Shown here: piece after piece, positions 35,341 to 44,205 of the stretch
Layout: every line of letters starts with the position of its first letter
Position numbering within the stretch: the stretch's first letter is position 1
NCBI GenBank assembly: GCA_020635035.1
Contig: JACKAO010000006.1
Span: forward strand, 62,001-126,000
Direction of reading: 5' to 3'
DNA: 64,000 nucleotides
From: Calditrichia bacterium
GTDB lineage: Bacteria; Calditrichota; Calditrichia; Calditrichales; J004
Translations under genes and position numbers: made by a program
The notes under the pieces: generated by a model
Database searches by the model: none
What the model saw: only the letters and a program-made list of their open reading frames with translations
What the model was told of the DNA's origin: nothing

Positions 35341-36407
35341 TGAAGAAAAATAATTGTATTGTATACTGCCAGGGTGCTTTTAATACACCAAACGGGAAGA
35401 CCGCTCACGGTTTGGTTCGTTTTACGGAACGGTATAATGTTGTTGCAGTGATCGATTCTGTTTATTCAGGAAAAGATGCCGGCCATGTCTTAGACAATCG
35501 CCCAAATACTATTCCGATTGTAAAGGACCTGAGAGAAGCTGTTCGTATTGCAGATGAGAAAAAATTAAAACCTGATTATCTGGTAATGGGAATTGCACCT
35601 GATGGCGGAAGACTTTCTGCGGAAGCAAAAGATGACATTCGTGAAGCCATTTCTATGGGATTAAATATTGACAGCGGACTGCATGATTTCTTGAGTGATG
35701 ACCCGGAAATGGTCGCATTGGCAAACGAAAAAGGCTGCACCATTCGTGATATCCGTAAGACCCCTGGAAGAGATAAACTGCATTTTTTCAGTGGTAAGAT
35801 TGAAGAAGTAGACTGCTTAAAAATCGCTGTACTCGGCACAGATTCTGCAATAGGGAAAAGGACTACTGCATGGATAATAATCCATGGTTTGCGTAAAGCC
35901 GGTTATAAAGGTGAACTTGTCGGTACCGGACAAACTGCCTGGATGCAGGGTGCGAAATATTCGCTGGTGATGGATTCCTTAATAAATGATTTTGTTTCAG
36001 GGGAAATAGAGCATGCAGTGCATGAAGCATGGCAAAATGAAAACCCGGATGTTATTGTTATTGAAGGGCAGGGTAGTTTAATGAATCCCGCTTATCCGGG
36101 CGGATTTGAAATTCTTGCTGCCGGCCGGCCGGATTTTGTGATTCTCCAGCATGCACCCAAACGCTTGGAATATGATGGTTTTCCAGGATATAAATTGCAT
36201 TCCCTTCCGCAGCAAATACAGGCGATTGAAGTTATTTCGGGGGTTAAAGTGAAAGCCATTACTATTAATCATGAAAATATGGATGCTGCAGAAATAAAAA
36301 TAGCCTGTAAAGATATTCTGCAAGAAACAGGATTACCTGCATTTGATGTTCTTGCTGATGGACCGGAACAGCTTGTAAAGCTGATTATAAGTGAATTGAA
36401 ATCATAA
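35340..36407 (+). CDS. DUF1611 family protein, DgcN-like
   Basis: 355 residues, the standard length. The C-terminal half carries a P-loop-like GTDSAIGKRTTAWII (about residue 165) and VIEGQGSLMNPAYPGGF, both marks of DUF1611. The N-terminal half is a nucleotide-binding type fold (CQGAFNTPNGKTAHGL). In Pseudoalteromonas, DgcN acetylates D-glutamate before DgcA racemises it. Here the next-but-one gene is a DgcA-like dipeptide epimerase, so the core pair is conserved. The true acyl acceptor may be a D-amino acid or dipeptide. It is coupled to the PLP gene by one shared base. Confidence 0.8.
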   Translation: MKKNNCIVYCQGAFNTPNGKTAHGLVRFTERYNVVAVIDSVYSGKDAGHVLDNRPNTIPIVKDLREAVRIADEKKLKPDYLVMGIAPDGGRLSAEAKDDIREAISMGLNIDSGLHDFLSDDPEMVALANEKGCTIRDIRKTPGRDKLHFFSGKIEEVDCLKIAVLGTDSAIGKRTTAWIIIHGLRKAGYKGELVGTGQTAWMQGAKYSLVMDSLINDFVSGEIEHAVHEAWQNENPDVIVIEGQGSLMNPAYPGGFEILAAGRPDFVILQHAPKRLEYDGFPGYKLHSLPQQIQAIEVISGVKVKAITINHENMDAAEIKIACKDILQETGLPAFDVLADGPEQLVKLIISELKS

Positions 36408-36436
36408 ACGTTAAAATCTTATAGGATTTAACTGAA

Positions 36437-38776
36437 ATGGATGAAATTAAAAATCTTCAGGATTTTGTAAAAATTAAACAATTAAAAGTTGGTCCGTTAA
36501 TTATTGAAAAGAAGCGCCTGAAAGCGCCCTATGAAGTAACTCATTTCGATGGAAAAACAGATTCAACAAATTTTATTTACAGTTATGATGAAGCAGTCTT
36601 TGATTCAGCAAAGCCTGAAAATGTAAATCTTGCTTCGATGATGGCGGCACAGGTTGCTTTAAATTATGGTCTGTTTTGCGAAGAAATAGTTTTTGACGGA
36701 TTATATGACGATGCAGATCGTCGTTTTATAATCGATAAAATGGAAAATACAAGCCGTGAGATATACATAAACAAACTGATTATGCCCAATCTTTTCCTAA
36801 AGCCGGAATTCAGTAATCTCACCGTTGAAAAACAGCCGAAATACACTGCAAGTAAAATAAAATTTATCAATACCCGGTATGATAAGCTTCAGGTTAACTG
36901 GAAATATGCAGTAAAAAATCATGATGCATATGCCATTCTCAGCAGTGGTGGAAAAGACAGTCTTTTGACCTATGGAATAATGAAAGAAATCGGAAAAGAT
37001 GTACATCCTGTTTTTGTAAACGAAGCCGGCAGGCACTGGTTTACAGCACTTAATTCTTTCCGTCATTATCAGTCAGTGGAGCCGAATACAGCGCGTGTAT
37101 GGTGCAACAGTGACCGTGTATTTTCATGGATGCTGCGCCAGTTTTCGTTCATCAGGGATGATTTTAATAAGATTCGTGCGGACGACTACCCAATCCGGCT
37201 ATGGACGGTCGCTGTGTTTTTGTTTGGGGTATTGCCAATTGTTCATAAGCGCGGGATTGGCAGGATTCTTATCGGGGATGAATATGACAGCACCCAAAAG
37301 GTGACACATGAAGGACTGACTCACTATAACGGGTTGTTTGATCAGAGTAAATATTTCGATAATGCGCTTACCCGTTATTATATGAAAAAAGCATGGAATA
37401 TCTTCCAGTTCTCTATATTGCGCAGTCTTTCAGAAATGCTGATTCTTAAGATTCTTGTAAAACGTTATCCCGATCTTCAGCAGCACCAGGTATCCTGCCA
37501 TGCGGCTCATGAAAAGGATGGCCGGATCTACCCATGCGGGAATTGCGAGAAGTGCCGGCGCATAGTTGGCATGCTTATGGCCATGGATGAAGATCCAGCC
37601 AGGTGCGGATATACAGAAACCAAAGTTGCAGCGGCCTTATCCAATCTTGAGCAGAATAAAGTTAAACAAATCGGTTCGGATGCTGCACATTTATATCATT
37701 TGTTATTAAGTAAAAATTTAATTGCTGAAAACGAACACACTAAAAGAATAGCCGGTGAACATAATTATATCCTTAAGCTGCGATTTGATAATGAACGCAG
37801 CATGATGAGTGATTTGCCGGAAGACATTCGCAGTAATCTTTTCAGGATTTATCTGCAGTATGCAGATGGTGCAGTGAATCTGGTCAATCGTAAATGGCAG
37901 GATTTTGATGTTCTGAACAGTAAGTTGCTGGAAAAAGATTATCCGTTTGAAGCAAAACGTATTCAGCAAAACATTTCCGCATCTGAGAACACGGACACCG
38001 AATATCTGTGGGAAAACATGACCTGGCAAGAGATCGAAGATCGTTTAAGTCTGGTTGATACGGCAATCCTTCCATGCGGTGCTATTGAACAGCATGGACC
38101 GCATTTACCTGTTGATATCGACTATTTTGATGCAAGAATCCTGGCAGCTAAAGTCGCTGAAGCCTGCAGTGATCCTAAACCATTTGTATTGCCGGCTGTT
38201 CCGTTTGGCGTTTCCTATCATCATGAAGATTTTAAAGGAACACTGAGTGTTACCAATGATGCATTATCGCGATTTATTTATGACATTGGGATGAGCCTGG
38301 CAAAAAATGGGATTAAGAAGCTGATCATTCTTAATGGACATGGCGATAATGCTCCAACATTAAATTATGCGGCGCAAATGATTAACCGGGATTCACAAAT
38401 ATTTGTTTGTGTTGAAACGGGGGAAACGAGTGATAAAGACTTGTATGAACTTGTGGAAACGCATAACGATATTCATGCAGGCGAAATTGAAACCAGCACG
38501 ACTCTAGCAATTCGTCCGGATAAAGTTAAAATGGAAAAAGCTGTTAATGAGACGCTCACCTTTGGCAGCAGTTATCTTGATTTTACTTCATCGCGCGGGG
38601 TTTCGTGGTATATCAGGACAAAAAAAATATCCCAGTCGGGGATCATGGGTGACCCAACAAAAGCCAGTGCCGAAAAAGGGCGCAAAATGTGGGAAATTAT
38701 GATTGCCCATCTGGTTAAATTTGTCGAAGAAATTAAAAAAAGCAACCTGGAAGATTTATATCAAAAAAGATACTAA
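36437..38776 (+). CDS. PP-loop ATPase fused to a creatininase-type amidohydrolase
   Basis: 779 residues in two enzymatic parts. Residues about 1-515 contain the PP-loop motif SSGGKDSLLTYG (Ser169-Ser175), which marks AMP-forming ATP pyrophosphatases, and a Cys triad CGNCEKC (Cys367, 370, 373) that probably binds a metal. Residues about 525-779 are a creatininase domain: GAIEQHGPHLPVDIDYFDA (Glu551, Asp560), the NGHGDN turn and HAGEIETS (His680, Glu683). I know of no standard enzyme with this fusion. The first part may resemble the MurL type of ATP-dependent glutamate epimerase; the second would open an amide or cyclic imide. It is followed, 2 bases on, by a dipeptide epimerase. Confidence 0.75.
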   Translation: MDEIKNLQDFVKIKQLKVGPLIIEKKRLKAPYEVTHFDGKTDSTNFIYSYDEAVFDSAKPENVNLASMMAAQVALNYGLFCEEIVFDGLYDDADRRFIIDKMENTSREIYINKLIMPNLFLKPEFSNLTVEKQPKYTASKIKFINTRYDKLQVNWKYAVKNHDAYAILSSGGKDSLLTYGIMKEIGKDVHPVFVNEAGRHWFTALNSFRHYQSVEPNTARVWCNSDRVFSWMLRQFSFIRDDFNKIRADDYPIRLWTVAVFLFGVLPIVHKRGIGRILIGDEYDSTQKVTHEGLTHYNGLFDQSKYFDNALTRYYMKKAWNIFQFSILRSLSEMLILKILVKRYPDLQQHQVSCHAAHEKDGRIYPCGNCEKCRRIVGMLMAMDEDPARCGYTETKVAAALSNLEQNKVKQIGSDAAHLYHLLLSKNLIAENEHTKRIAGEHNYILKLRFDNERSMMSDLPEDIRSNLFRIYLQYADGAVNLVNRKWQDFDVLNSKLLEKDYPFEAKRIQQNISASENTDTEYLWENMTWQEIEDRLSLVDTAILPCGAIEQHGPHLPVDIDYFDARILAAKVAEACSDPKPFVLPAVPFGVSYHHEDFKGTLSVTNDALSRFIYDIGMSLAKNGIKKLIILNGHGDNAPTLNYAAQMINRDSQIFVCVETGETSDKDLYELVETHNDIHAGEIETSTTLAIRPDKVKMEKAVNETLTFGSSYLDFTSSRGVSWYIRTKKISQSGIMGDPTKASAEKGRKMWEIMIAHLVKFVEEIKKSNLEDLYQKRY

Positions 38777-38778
38777 AA

Positions 38779-39855
38779 ATGAAAATCACACATCTTGAAT
38801 GCTGGGCTCAGGATTTAACAATCAATGAACCATATACTATAGCTTATGAAACAGTCTCACATTGCACGAATGTATTTTTGCGGGCAGAAACAGATTCCGG
38901 GATATCAGGGTGGGGATGCGCCGCGCCGGATGCCGTAATTACAGGGGAAACAGGCGGTTCAGTAGTGCAGGCGTACAACGATTTTATTTTTCCTTTATTA
39001 AAGGATTTTGATCCTTTCCGCTATGCTTCAGCCGCAGAGCAAATAAAAAAACAACTTGTTAAGCAGCCGTCTGCTTGTGCTATGGCAGATATGCTTCTTT
39101 ACGATTTAATGGCGAGAAAGGCAGGCGAACCTCTATATAAATTTTTAGGTGGTTTCCGGGATTTTATTCCTACCAGTATTACTATCGGCATCCTGCCAGT
39201 TGAAGAAACACTGAAAAAGGCGAAACAATTTATAAAAAGCGGTTTCTCCATTCTAAAAATAAAAGGTGGCTGTAATGTTGAAGATGATATCCGTAAATTA
39301 AATCTTGTGCGTCAGAAAATGGGTCCGCAAATAGAGATACGTTTTGATGCAAACCAGGGATATAATCTTGAGCAGGCAATTGAATTTATCAGGGAAACAA
39401 AAGATGCGGAAATTGAGTTGCTTGAGCAACCCACCGATAAAATGAATGAAGAACTGCTTGGTCAGGTTACAAAGAATGTTGACATACCGGTGATGGCTGA
39501 TGAAAGCTTGATGAATCTGAAAGATGTATTTAGATTAACAGCCAATAATTTTACAGATATGATCAACATTAAGCTGATGAAAGCCGGGGGCATAACAGAA
39601 GCAATGCATATTAATTCTGTTGCAAAAGCTGCTGGTGTCGAATCTATGATTGGCTGCATGGATGAATCGGCGCTGGCTATTTCGGCAGGACTTCATTTTG
39701 CATTATCACGCCCAAATATTTCTTACGCAGATTTGGACGGACATCTTGATTTACAGGATGATCCATTTGCAGGCACGGTTATTCTGAAAGAAGGTGTCCT
39801 TTATCCTGTGGATGCGAATGGTTTTTCAGGAAAAATAAGAAAGAAATGGTTTTAA
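38779..39855 (+). CDS. Dipeptide epimerase (enolase superfamily, L-Ala-D/L-Glu type)
   Basis: 358 residues. The acid/base motif LKIKGG, metal ligands in RFDANQGY, LLEQP and MADES, and the second Lys in NIKLMKAGG are those of the muconate-lactonising branch of the enolase superfamily. The DLDG turn near the C-terminus (DxD) is the marker of dipeptide epimerases, where it holds the free alpha-amine of the dipeptide. It is therefore more likely a dipeptide than an N-acetyl amino acid enzyme, though DgcA proteins belong to the same fold. The gene starts 2 bases after the PP-loop fusion, the last of its operon. Confidence 0.85.
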   Translation: MKITHLECWAQDLTINEPYTIAYETVSHCTNVFLRAETDSGISGWGCAAPDAVITGETGGSVVQAYNDFIFPLLKDFDPFRYASAAEQIKKQLVKQPSACAMADMLLYDLMARKAGEPLYKFLGGFRDFIPTSITIGILPVEETLKKAKQFIKSGFSILKIKGGCNVEDDIRKLNLVRQKMGPQIEIRFDANQGYNLEQAIEFIRETKDAEIELLEQPTDKMNEELLGQVTKNVDIPVMADESLMNLKDVFRLTANNFTDMINIKLMKAGGITEAMHINSVAKAAGVESMIGCMDESALAISAGLHFALSRPNISYADLDGHLDLQDDPFAGTVILKEGVLYPVDANGFSGKIRKKWF

Positions 39856-39862
39856 GAATTTT

Positions 39863-40516
39863 TCAGATTAATTTTTGAAGCTGTATCTTAACGTCTTGGA
39901 AATTTTCTAAGATTAAATTGGCTTGGTTTAAGTATTTTTCAGTTAATGTTGTTTTAACGGCTATAACAAAACAACCGGCTGCTTTCCCTGCTTTTATACC
40001 CAACGGGGCATTTTCAATTACAATACAATCTGCAGGATTCAATAATAATTTTTCTGCACCTTTAGTAAATGGTTCAGGATATGGTTTTCCATTTTTTACA
40101 TCATCGATGGTAACAATTGCTGAAAAATAGTCTTTAAAATAATTTTCTATAACATTGGAGACCCGGTCGCGATTGCCACCAGTTACAACAGCCATTGGAA
40201 TATGTTTGTTTTTTAAGAAATCGATCAATTCAAAAAATGAATCATAGAATTGAATTTTTTCAAAAGAATAATAATGTCGGGCCTTAGCTTCAATGATATC
40301 GAGAAGCTCCTTTTCTTTCAGACCGTATGGTTCTCCCAGCATTCTTGCGATAGTGGAAAGACCCTGGCCTTCGAGCTGGAAAAAACTCTCTTTAGTGAAA
40401 GTGATATTTTTTTCTGCAAATGCTTTACTCCAGGCATCATAATGCTGATGCATACTGTCGATTACAACACCATCAAAATCGAATAAAACACCTTTATACT
40501 TTTTTTCGAAAACCAT
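39863..40516 (-). CDS. HAD family phosphatase (beta-phosphoglucomutase-like)
   Basis: 217 residues. Motif I FDFDGVV (nucleophile Asp about residue 12), motif II VVTGG, and motifs III/IV NGKPYPEPF and CIVIENAPLGIKAG of the HAD-IA group are intact, with the small helical cap in between. The substrate is probably a sugar phosphate. The ATG at 40516 is chosen, because an in-frame upstream ATG at 40621 would run 68 bases into the diguanylate cyclase gene. It ends 7 bases from the dipeptide epimerase gene, facing it. Confidence 0.85.
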   Translation of the reverse strand: MVFEKKYKGVLFDFDGVVIDSMHQHYDAWSKAFAEKNITFTKESFFQLEGQGLSTIARMLGEPYGLKEKELLDIIEAKARHYYSFEKIQFYDSFFELIDFLKNKHIPMAVVTGGNRDRVSNVIENYFKDYFSAIVTIDDVKNGKPYPEPFTKGAEKLLLNPADCIVIENAPLGIKAGKAAGCFVIAVKTTLTEKYLNQANLILENFQDVKIQLQKLI

Positions 40517-40553
40517 TAATAAACCTGAATAAAAATTTCCGGATGAGCAGACC

Positions 40554-41498
40554 TTAGGAATTGTAAACAACAACCTGATCGCGGCCGTTATTTTTTGCTT
40601 CGTAGAGTGCCAGATCTGCATTTTTAATCAGCTCATCAACCTGCTGCACCAAATTGGACGAGCAGATACCGGCACTTATTGTAATATTGATCTGATCATT
40701 TTCATTAATTTTTATAATTGTTTTTCTAATCAGATCACTGATCCTGTTTATAAAAAGCTCCATTTCCTGCTGATTAGCGGTAAGGGATAAAATTGTAAAT
40801 TCTTCGCCACCGTACCTGAAGGCAAAATCCAATCCGTCTCTTTGATTGCTAAGCAGAATAGCAGCAACAGTCCGTAAAACATGATCACCGGCATCGTGGC
40901 CATATGAATCATTTACTTTTTTGAAAAAATCTAAATCCAGAAAGGCCAGGCAGAATAAAACTTGTTTACTATGCCATCTTTCCCAAAAGCGTTGTATCAT
41001 TTTGTTAAATGAACGCCTGTTTAATAACTTGGTTAAAGGATCTATCGTTGCTTCGATACGGTATTTTTCATTCTGATCCAAAAGATCTTCGGTCACTTCG
41101 GAGAGTAAATCAAATTTTTTAAAAGGCGTGTTAAGCAAATTATAGCGACGAATAACCTTTTTTAAATTACGTTCGAGCTCATTCTTTTCTGCCGGATAAT
41201 CGAGCATATAGTTAACATGAGCCCTGTTTATAGCATTCCTGATAATGCTTACATTTTGAGTTTGAGAAAGGGCAACACGCTGACAAATGATGTTGTATTC
41301 CATTAATGAACGCAGAAAATTAATGCCTGATTCATCTTCATCACCAATAATTGCAAAGCCTGCTATTATTTCTGTTGAGAGATCATTTTGCATTATTTCT
41401 GCAAAAACCCGCCCGGTCAAAACTCGAAAGCCGGCAGCTTCAAGGGTTAAAATCAGAAAATCAGTATCATAGGCTGACTTATGAACAATTGCAATCAT
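40554..41498 (-). CDS. Diguanylate cyclase with degenerate receiver-like N-terminus
   Basis: 314 residues. The GGDEF domain (about residues 150-314) has the active-site motif RYGGEEF and the GHDAGDHVLR and FLDLDFFKKVNDSYGHDAG metal/substrate sequences, so it should make cyclic di-GMP. The first 130 residues follow a receiver fold (IVHKSAYDTDFLILTLEAAG, IICQRVALSQ, MLDYPAEKNEL) but the Thr and Lys of a working receiver are changed, so phosphorylation is doubtful. A linker helix joins the parts. It may act constitutively or through binding of another signal. Confidence 0.85.
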   Translation of the reverse strand: MIAIVHKSAYDTDFLILTLEAAGFRVLTGRVFAEIMQNDLSTEIIAGFAIIGDEDESGINFLRSLMEYNIICQRVALSQTQNVSIIRNAINRAHVNYMLDYPAEKNELERNLKKVIRRYNLLNTPFKKFDLLSEVTEDLLDQNEKYRIEATIDPLTKLLNRRSFNKMIQRFWERWHSKQVLFCLAFLDLDFFKKVNDSYGHDAGDHVLRTVAAILLSNQRDGLDFAFRYGGEEFTILSLTANQQEMELFINRISDLIRKTIIKINENDQINITISAGICSSNLVQQVDELIKNADLALYEAKNNGRDQVVVYNS

Positions 41499-41535
41499 CG
41501 TATAATCTCATAAAAAAATTGCAGGAAACCATGGT

Positions 41536-43143
41536 TTATAATGAACTGAACTTAATTGCAGCAGCAACAAATTCCCTGAACAATGGATGAGCCTTGCTAA
41601 GTCTTGATTTCAATTCCGGGTGAAACTGACATCCAACAAACCAGGGATGATCTTTTAGTTCGATCATTTCAACCAGCTTTTCATCAGGTGACAGACCACT
41701 GATGATCATCCCGTTTTCTTCAAAACGCTGACGATAACTGTTATTGAATTCCCAGCGGTGTCGGTGTCTCTCATCAATTAAATCGTTTCCATAAGCCTGA
41801 AATGCACGTGTTCCATTTTTCAGTTTACAAGGGTAACTGCCAAGACGCATTGTTCCGCCTTTGTTACTGATCTCCCGTTGGTGTTCCATCAGATGGATTA
41901 CAGGACTTGGGGAATTTGGATCAAATTCTGTACTGTTGGCTTTTGTTTCGCCAAGAACATTACGGGCGAATTCAATAGCGGCACATTGCAATCCCAGACA
42001 AATTCCAAAAAATGGAATTTTATTCTCACGAGCGTAGCGGATTGCACTTAGTTTTCCTTCAATGCCCCGTTCACCAAAACCACCCGGGACTAGGATACCA
42101 CTGCATCCTGCCAGTTTATCTCCAAGGCCGTCATGCTCAATGGTTTCTGTATTTATCCATTTTAAACTTACTTTTACATCGTTCTCCATACCGGCATGAA
42201 TAAAGGACTCCATAATGCTTTTATAGGCATCCAGCAAATCAACATATTTTCCACAAATGGCAATTTCGATCTGTTTGTCTACTTTTTTATAACGGTTTAT
42301 TTTCTCACGCAAAGCGCTGATTTCAAGCTGGTTTTTGGGAAGTTGTAATCTTTCCAGAACCAGGTCATCAAAGCCCGATTCCGCGTATTGAATGGGAACT
42401 TCATAGATTGTTTTAACATCCAATGCTGTTTTTACCGCCTGTGAAGAAACGTTGCAAAACAGTCCGATTTTTTCTTTTGTTGATATATCAAGCTTACGAT
42501 CGGTGCGGCAAAGTAAAATATCTGCCTGGATCCCAATTTCCCTTAAACGCATCACAGAATGTTGGGTGGGTTTTGTTTTTAATTCTTCAGCGGCTGCGAT
42601 AAAAGGAACCAGGGTCAGGTGCACAACAAGCGTATCCTCGGGTTTGTTTTGCAAACGAAATTGTCTGAGAGATTCAAGAAAAGGCAAGCTTTCTATATCT
42701 CCGACAGTTCCGCCGATCTCAACGATAACAACATCCGCTTTGGTTTTTTCAGCAACCATTTTAATATGATTTTTGATTTCATCAGTGATATGTGGAATAA
42801 CCTGTACTGTTGCACCAAGGTAGTCACCTCGTCGTTCTTTTTGAATTACGTTGTTATAGATCTGGCCGGCTGTTGTGTTGTTTATTTGAGACATGTCAGT
42901 ATCAATGAAACGCTCGTAATGTCCAAGATCAAGATCTGTTTCTGCTCCATCATTGGTTACATAAACTTCTCCATGCTGATAGGGACTCATCGTACCTGGA
43001 TCAACATTGATGTAAGGATCAAGTTTCACTATGGTAACTTTGTATCCCCGTGATTTTAGCAGTAAGCCAAGAGAAGAGCATGCAATGCCTTTCCCTAAAG
43101 ACGAAACAACTCCGCCTGTAAAAAATATATATTTCGCAGCCAT
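41536..43143 (-). CDS. pyrG: CTP synthase
   Basis: 535 residues, the usual length. It converts UTP and glutamine to CTP. The N-terminal amidoligase has GGVVSSLGKGI at the start and GAETDLDLGHYERF; the C-terminal glutaminase has the Cys nucleophile in GICLGLQ and the His/Glu pair in CQFHPE. The gene lies 12 bases downstream of kdsB, another CTP-using enzyme, which fits supply of CMP-Kdo for lipopolysaccharide. Confidence 0.97.
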   Translation of the reverse strand: MAAKYIFFTGGVVSSLGKGIACSSLGLLLKSRGYKVTIVKLDPYINVDPGTMSPYQHGEVYVTNDGAETDLDLGHYERFIDTDMSQINNTTAGQIYNNVIQKERRGDYLGATVQVIPHITDEIKNHIKMVAEKTKADVVIVEIGGTVGDIESLPFLESLRQFRLQNKPEDTLVVHLTLVPFIAAAEELKTKPTQHSVMRLREIGIQADILLCRTDRKLDISTKEKIGLFCNVSSQAVKTALDVKTIYEVPIQYAESGFDDLVLERLQLPKNQLEISALREKINRYKKVDKQIEIAICGKYVDLLDAYKSIMESFIHAGMENDVKVSLKWINTETIEHDGLGDKLAGCSGILVPGGFGERGIEGKLSAIRYARENKIPFFGICLGLQCAAIEFARNVLGETKANSTEFDPNSPSPVIHLMEHQREISNKGGTMRLGSYPCKLKNGTRAFQAYGNDLIDERHRHRWEFNNSYRQRFEENGMIISGLSPDEKLVEMIELKDHPWFVGCQFHPELKSRLSKAHPLFREFVAAAIKFSSL

Positions 43144-43155
43144 ATTAATTCCGGT

Positions 43156-43905
43156 TTAAGTATTATTTTGAAGTTGTGATGCAATACTGTTTGCTTTTTT
43201 TAAATCATCAGGTGTGTCAACACTTATGGATTCATAATCTGTAAGTATTGTAAATATTCTGTAATTGTTTTCAAGAAATCTTAACTGTTCCAGTTTTTCA
43301 CTTCGTTCAAGGTTGCTTTCTCCAAGCTCAGTAAGTTTTTCAAGACAAGATTTTCTGTATGCGTAAATCCCTATGTGTTTGTAAAAAACAGATAAATTTT
43401 CACCAGGGGTTCTGTTATCACGGATGAATGGAATGGCAGAACGTGAAAAATAAAGAGCAAATCCATTGCTTGCCCTCGTTACTTTTACAACATTAGGATT
43501 GGAAATATCTGCTTCTTTTTCAATTTTTTTTACAGCTGTTGCAATTTCAACTTCCGGGTTTTCAAAAACATTTACAAGATTTTCTAATATCTTTTCGGAA
43601 ATAAATGGTTCATCTCCCTGTAGGTTAATAACAATATCTGCAGATTTTTCTTTTATTGCTGCATATACACGGTCTGTTCCTGATGGAAGTTCCGGGGCAG
43701 TCATTACAGCCATACCATTAAAATTTTCAACAGCTTTTTTAATAGCGGTGTGATCGGTGGCAACGATAACTTCATCAATATTGTTAGCTTTTGATGCTTG
43801 TTCATAAACCCACTGAATCATTGGCTTGCCTGCAATTTCTGCAAGCGGCTTACCCGGTAACCTGCTGGATGCGTATCGGGCAGGAATAACACAAATTGTT
43901 TTCAC
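43156..43905 (-). CDS. kdsB: 3-deoxy-manno-octulosonate cytidylyltransferase
   Basis: 249 residues. The enzyme joins CTP and Kdo to CMP-Kdo for lipid A-core assembly, so the cell has a lipopolysaccharide outer membrane. The nucleotide site is IPARYASSRLPGKPL; the conserved NLQGDEPF and the sugar-site VKVTRASNGFALYFSRSAIPF follow. The start is GTG at 43905, overlapping the gatC stop by 4 bases (GTGA). Confidence 0.95.
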   Translation of the reverse strand: MKTICVIPARYASSRLPGKPLAEIAGKPMIQWVYEQASKANNIDEVIVATDHTAIKKAVENFNGMAVMTAPELPSGTDRVYAAIKEKSADIVINLQGDEPFISEKILENLVNVFENPEVEIATAVKKIEKEADISNPNVVKVTRASNGFALYFSRSAIPFIRDNRTPGENLSVFYKHIGIYAYRKSCLEKLTELGESNLERSEKLEQLRFLENNYRIFTILTDYESISVDTPDDLKKANSIASQLQNNT

Positions 43906-44192
43906 TTAGTTACAACCTTCGGTACACGGAAAAAAGCATCATTCTTTTTTGGTGCATTTTCTAAAGCTTTGTTTCTATCTAGTGAAGCTTGCTCGATATC
44001 TTTTCTTAGAACATTAACAAGATCCAAACTATGAGATAAAGGCTCTATTCCATCTGTATTTATTTCATTAAGTTTTTCAACATATTCCAGGATTTGATTT
44101 AGTTGTCCAAGAAATTTTGATTTTTCTTCTTCATTTAACTTAAGTCGTGCCAGGTTGGCAATTTTTTCCAGATCTTGTATAGTTACTGACAC
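43902..44192 (-). CDS. gatC: Asp/Glu-tRNA amidotransferase subunit C
   Basis: 96 residues. Typical GatC: IANLARLKLNEEEKSKFLGQ, then LNEINTDGIEPLSH and the C-terminal FRVPKVV. GatC stabilises the GatA-GatB complex that amidates mischarged Glu-tRNA-Gln or Asp-tRNA-Asn. The gatA and gatB genes are not in the window. The start is GTG at 44192 with a strong GGAGG. Confidence 0.92.
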   Translation of the reverse strand: MSVTIQDLEKIANLARLKLNEEEKSKFLGQLNQILEYVEKLNEINTDGIEPLSHSLDLVNVLRKDIEQASLDRNKALENAPKKNDAFFRVPKVVTK

Positions 44193-44205
44193 TTAATCCT
44201 CCAAT

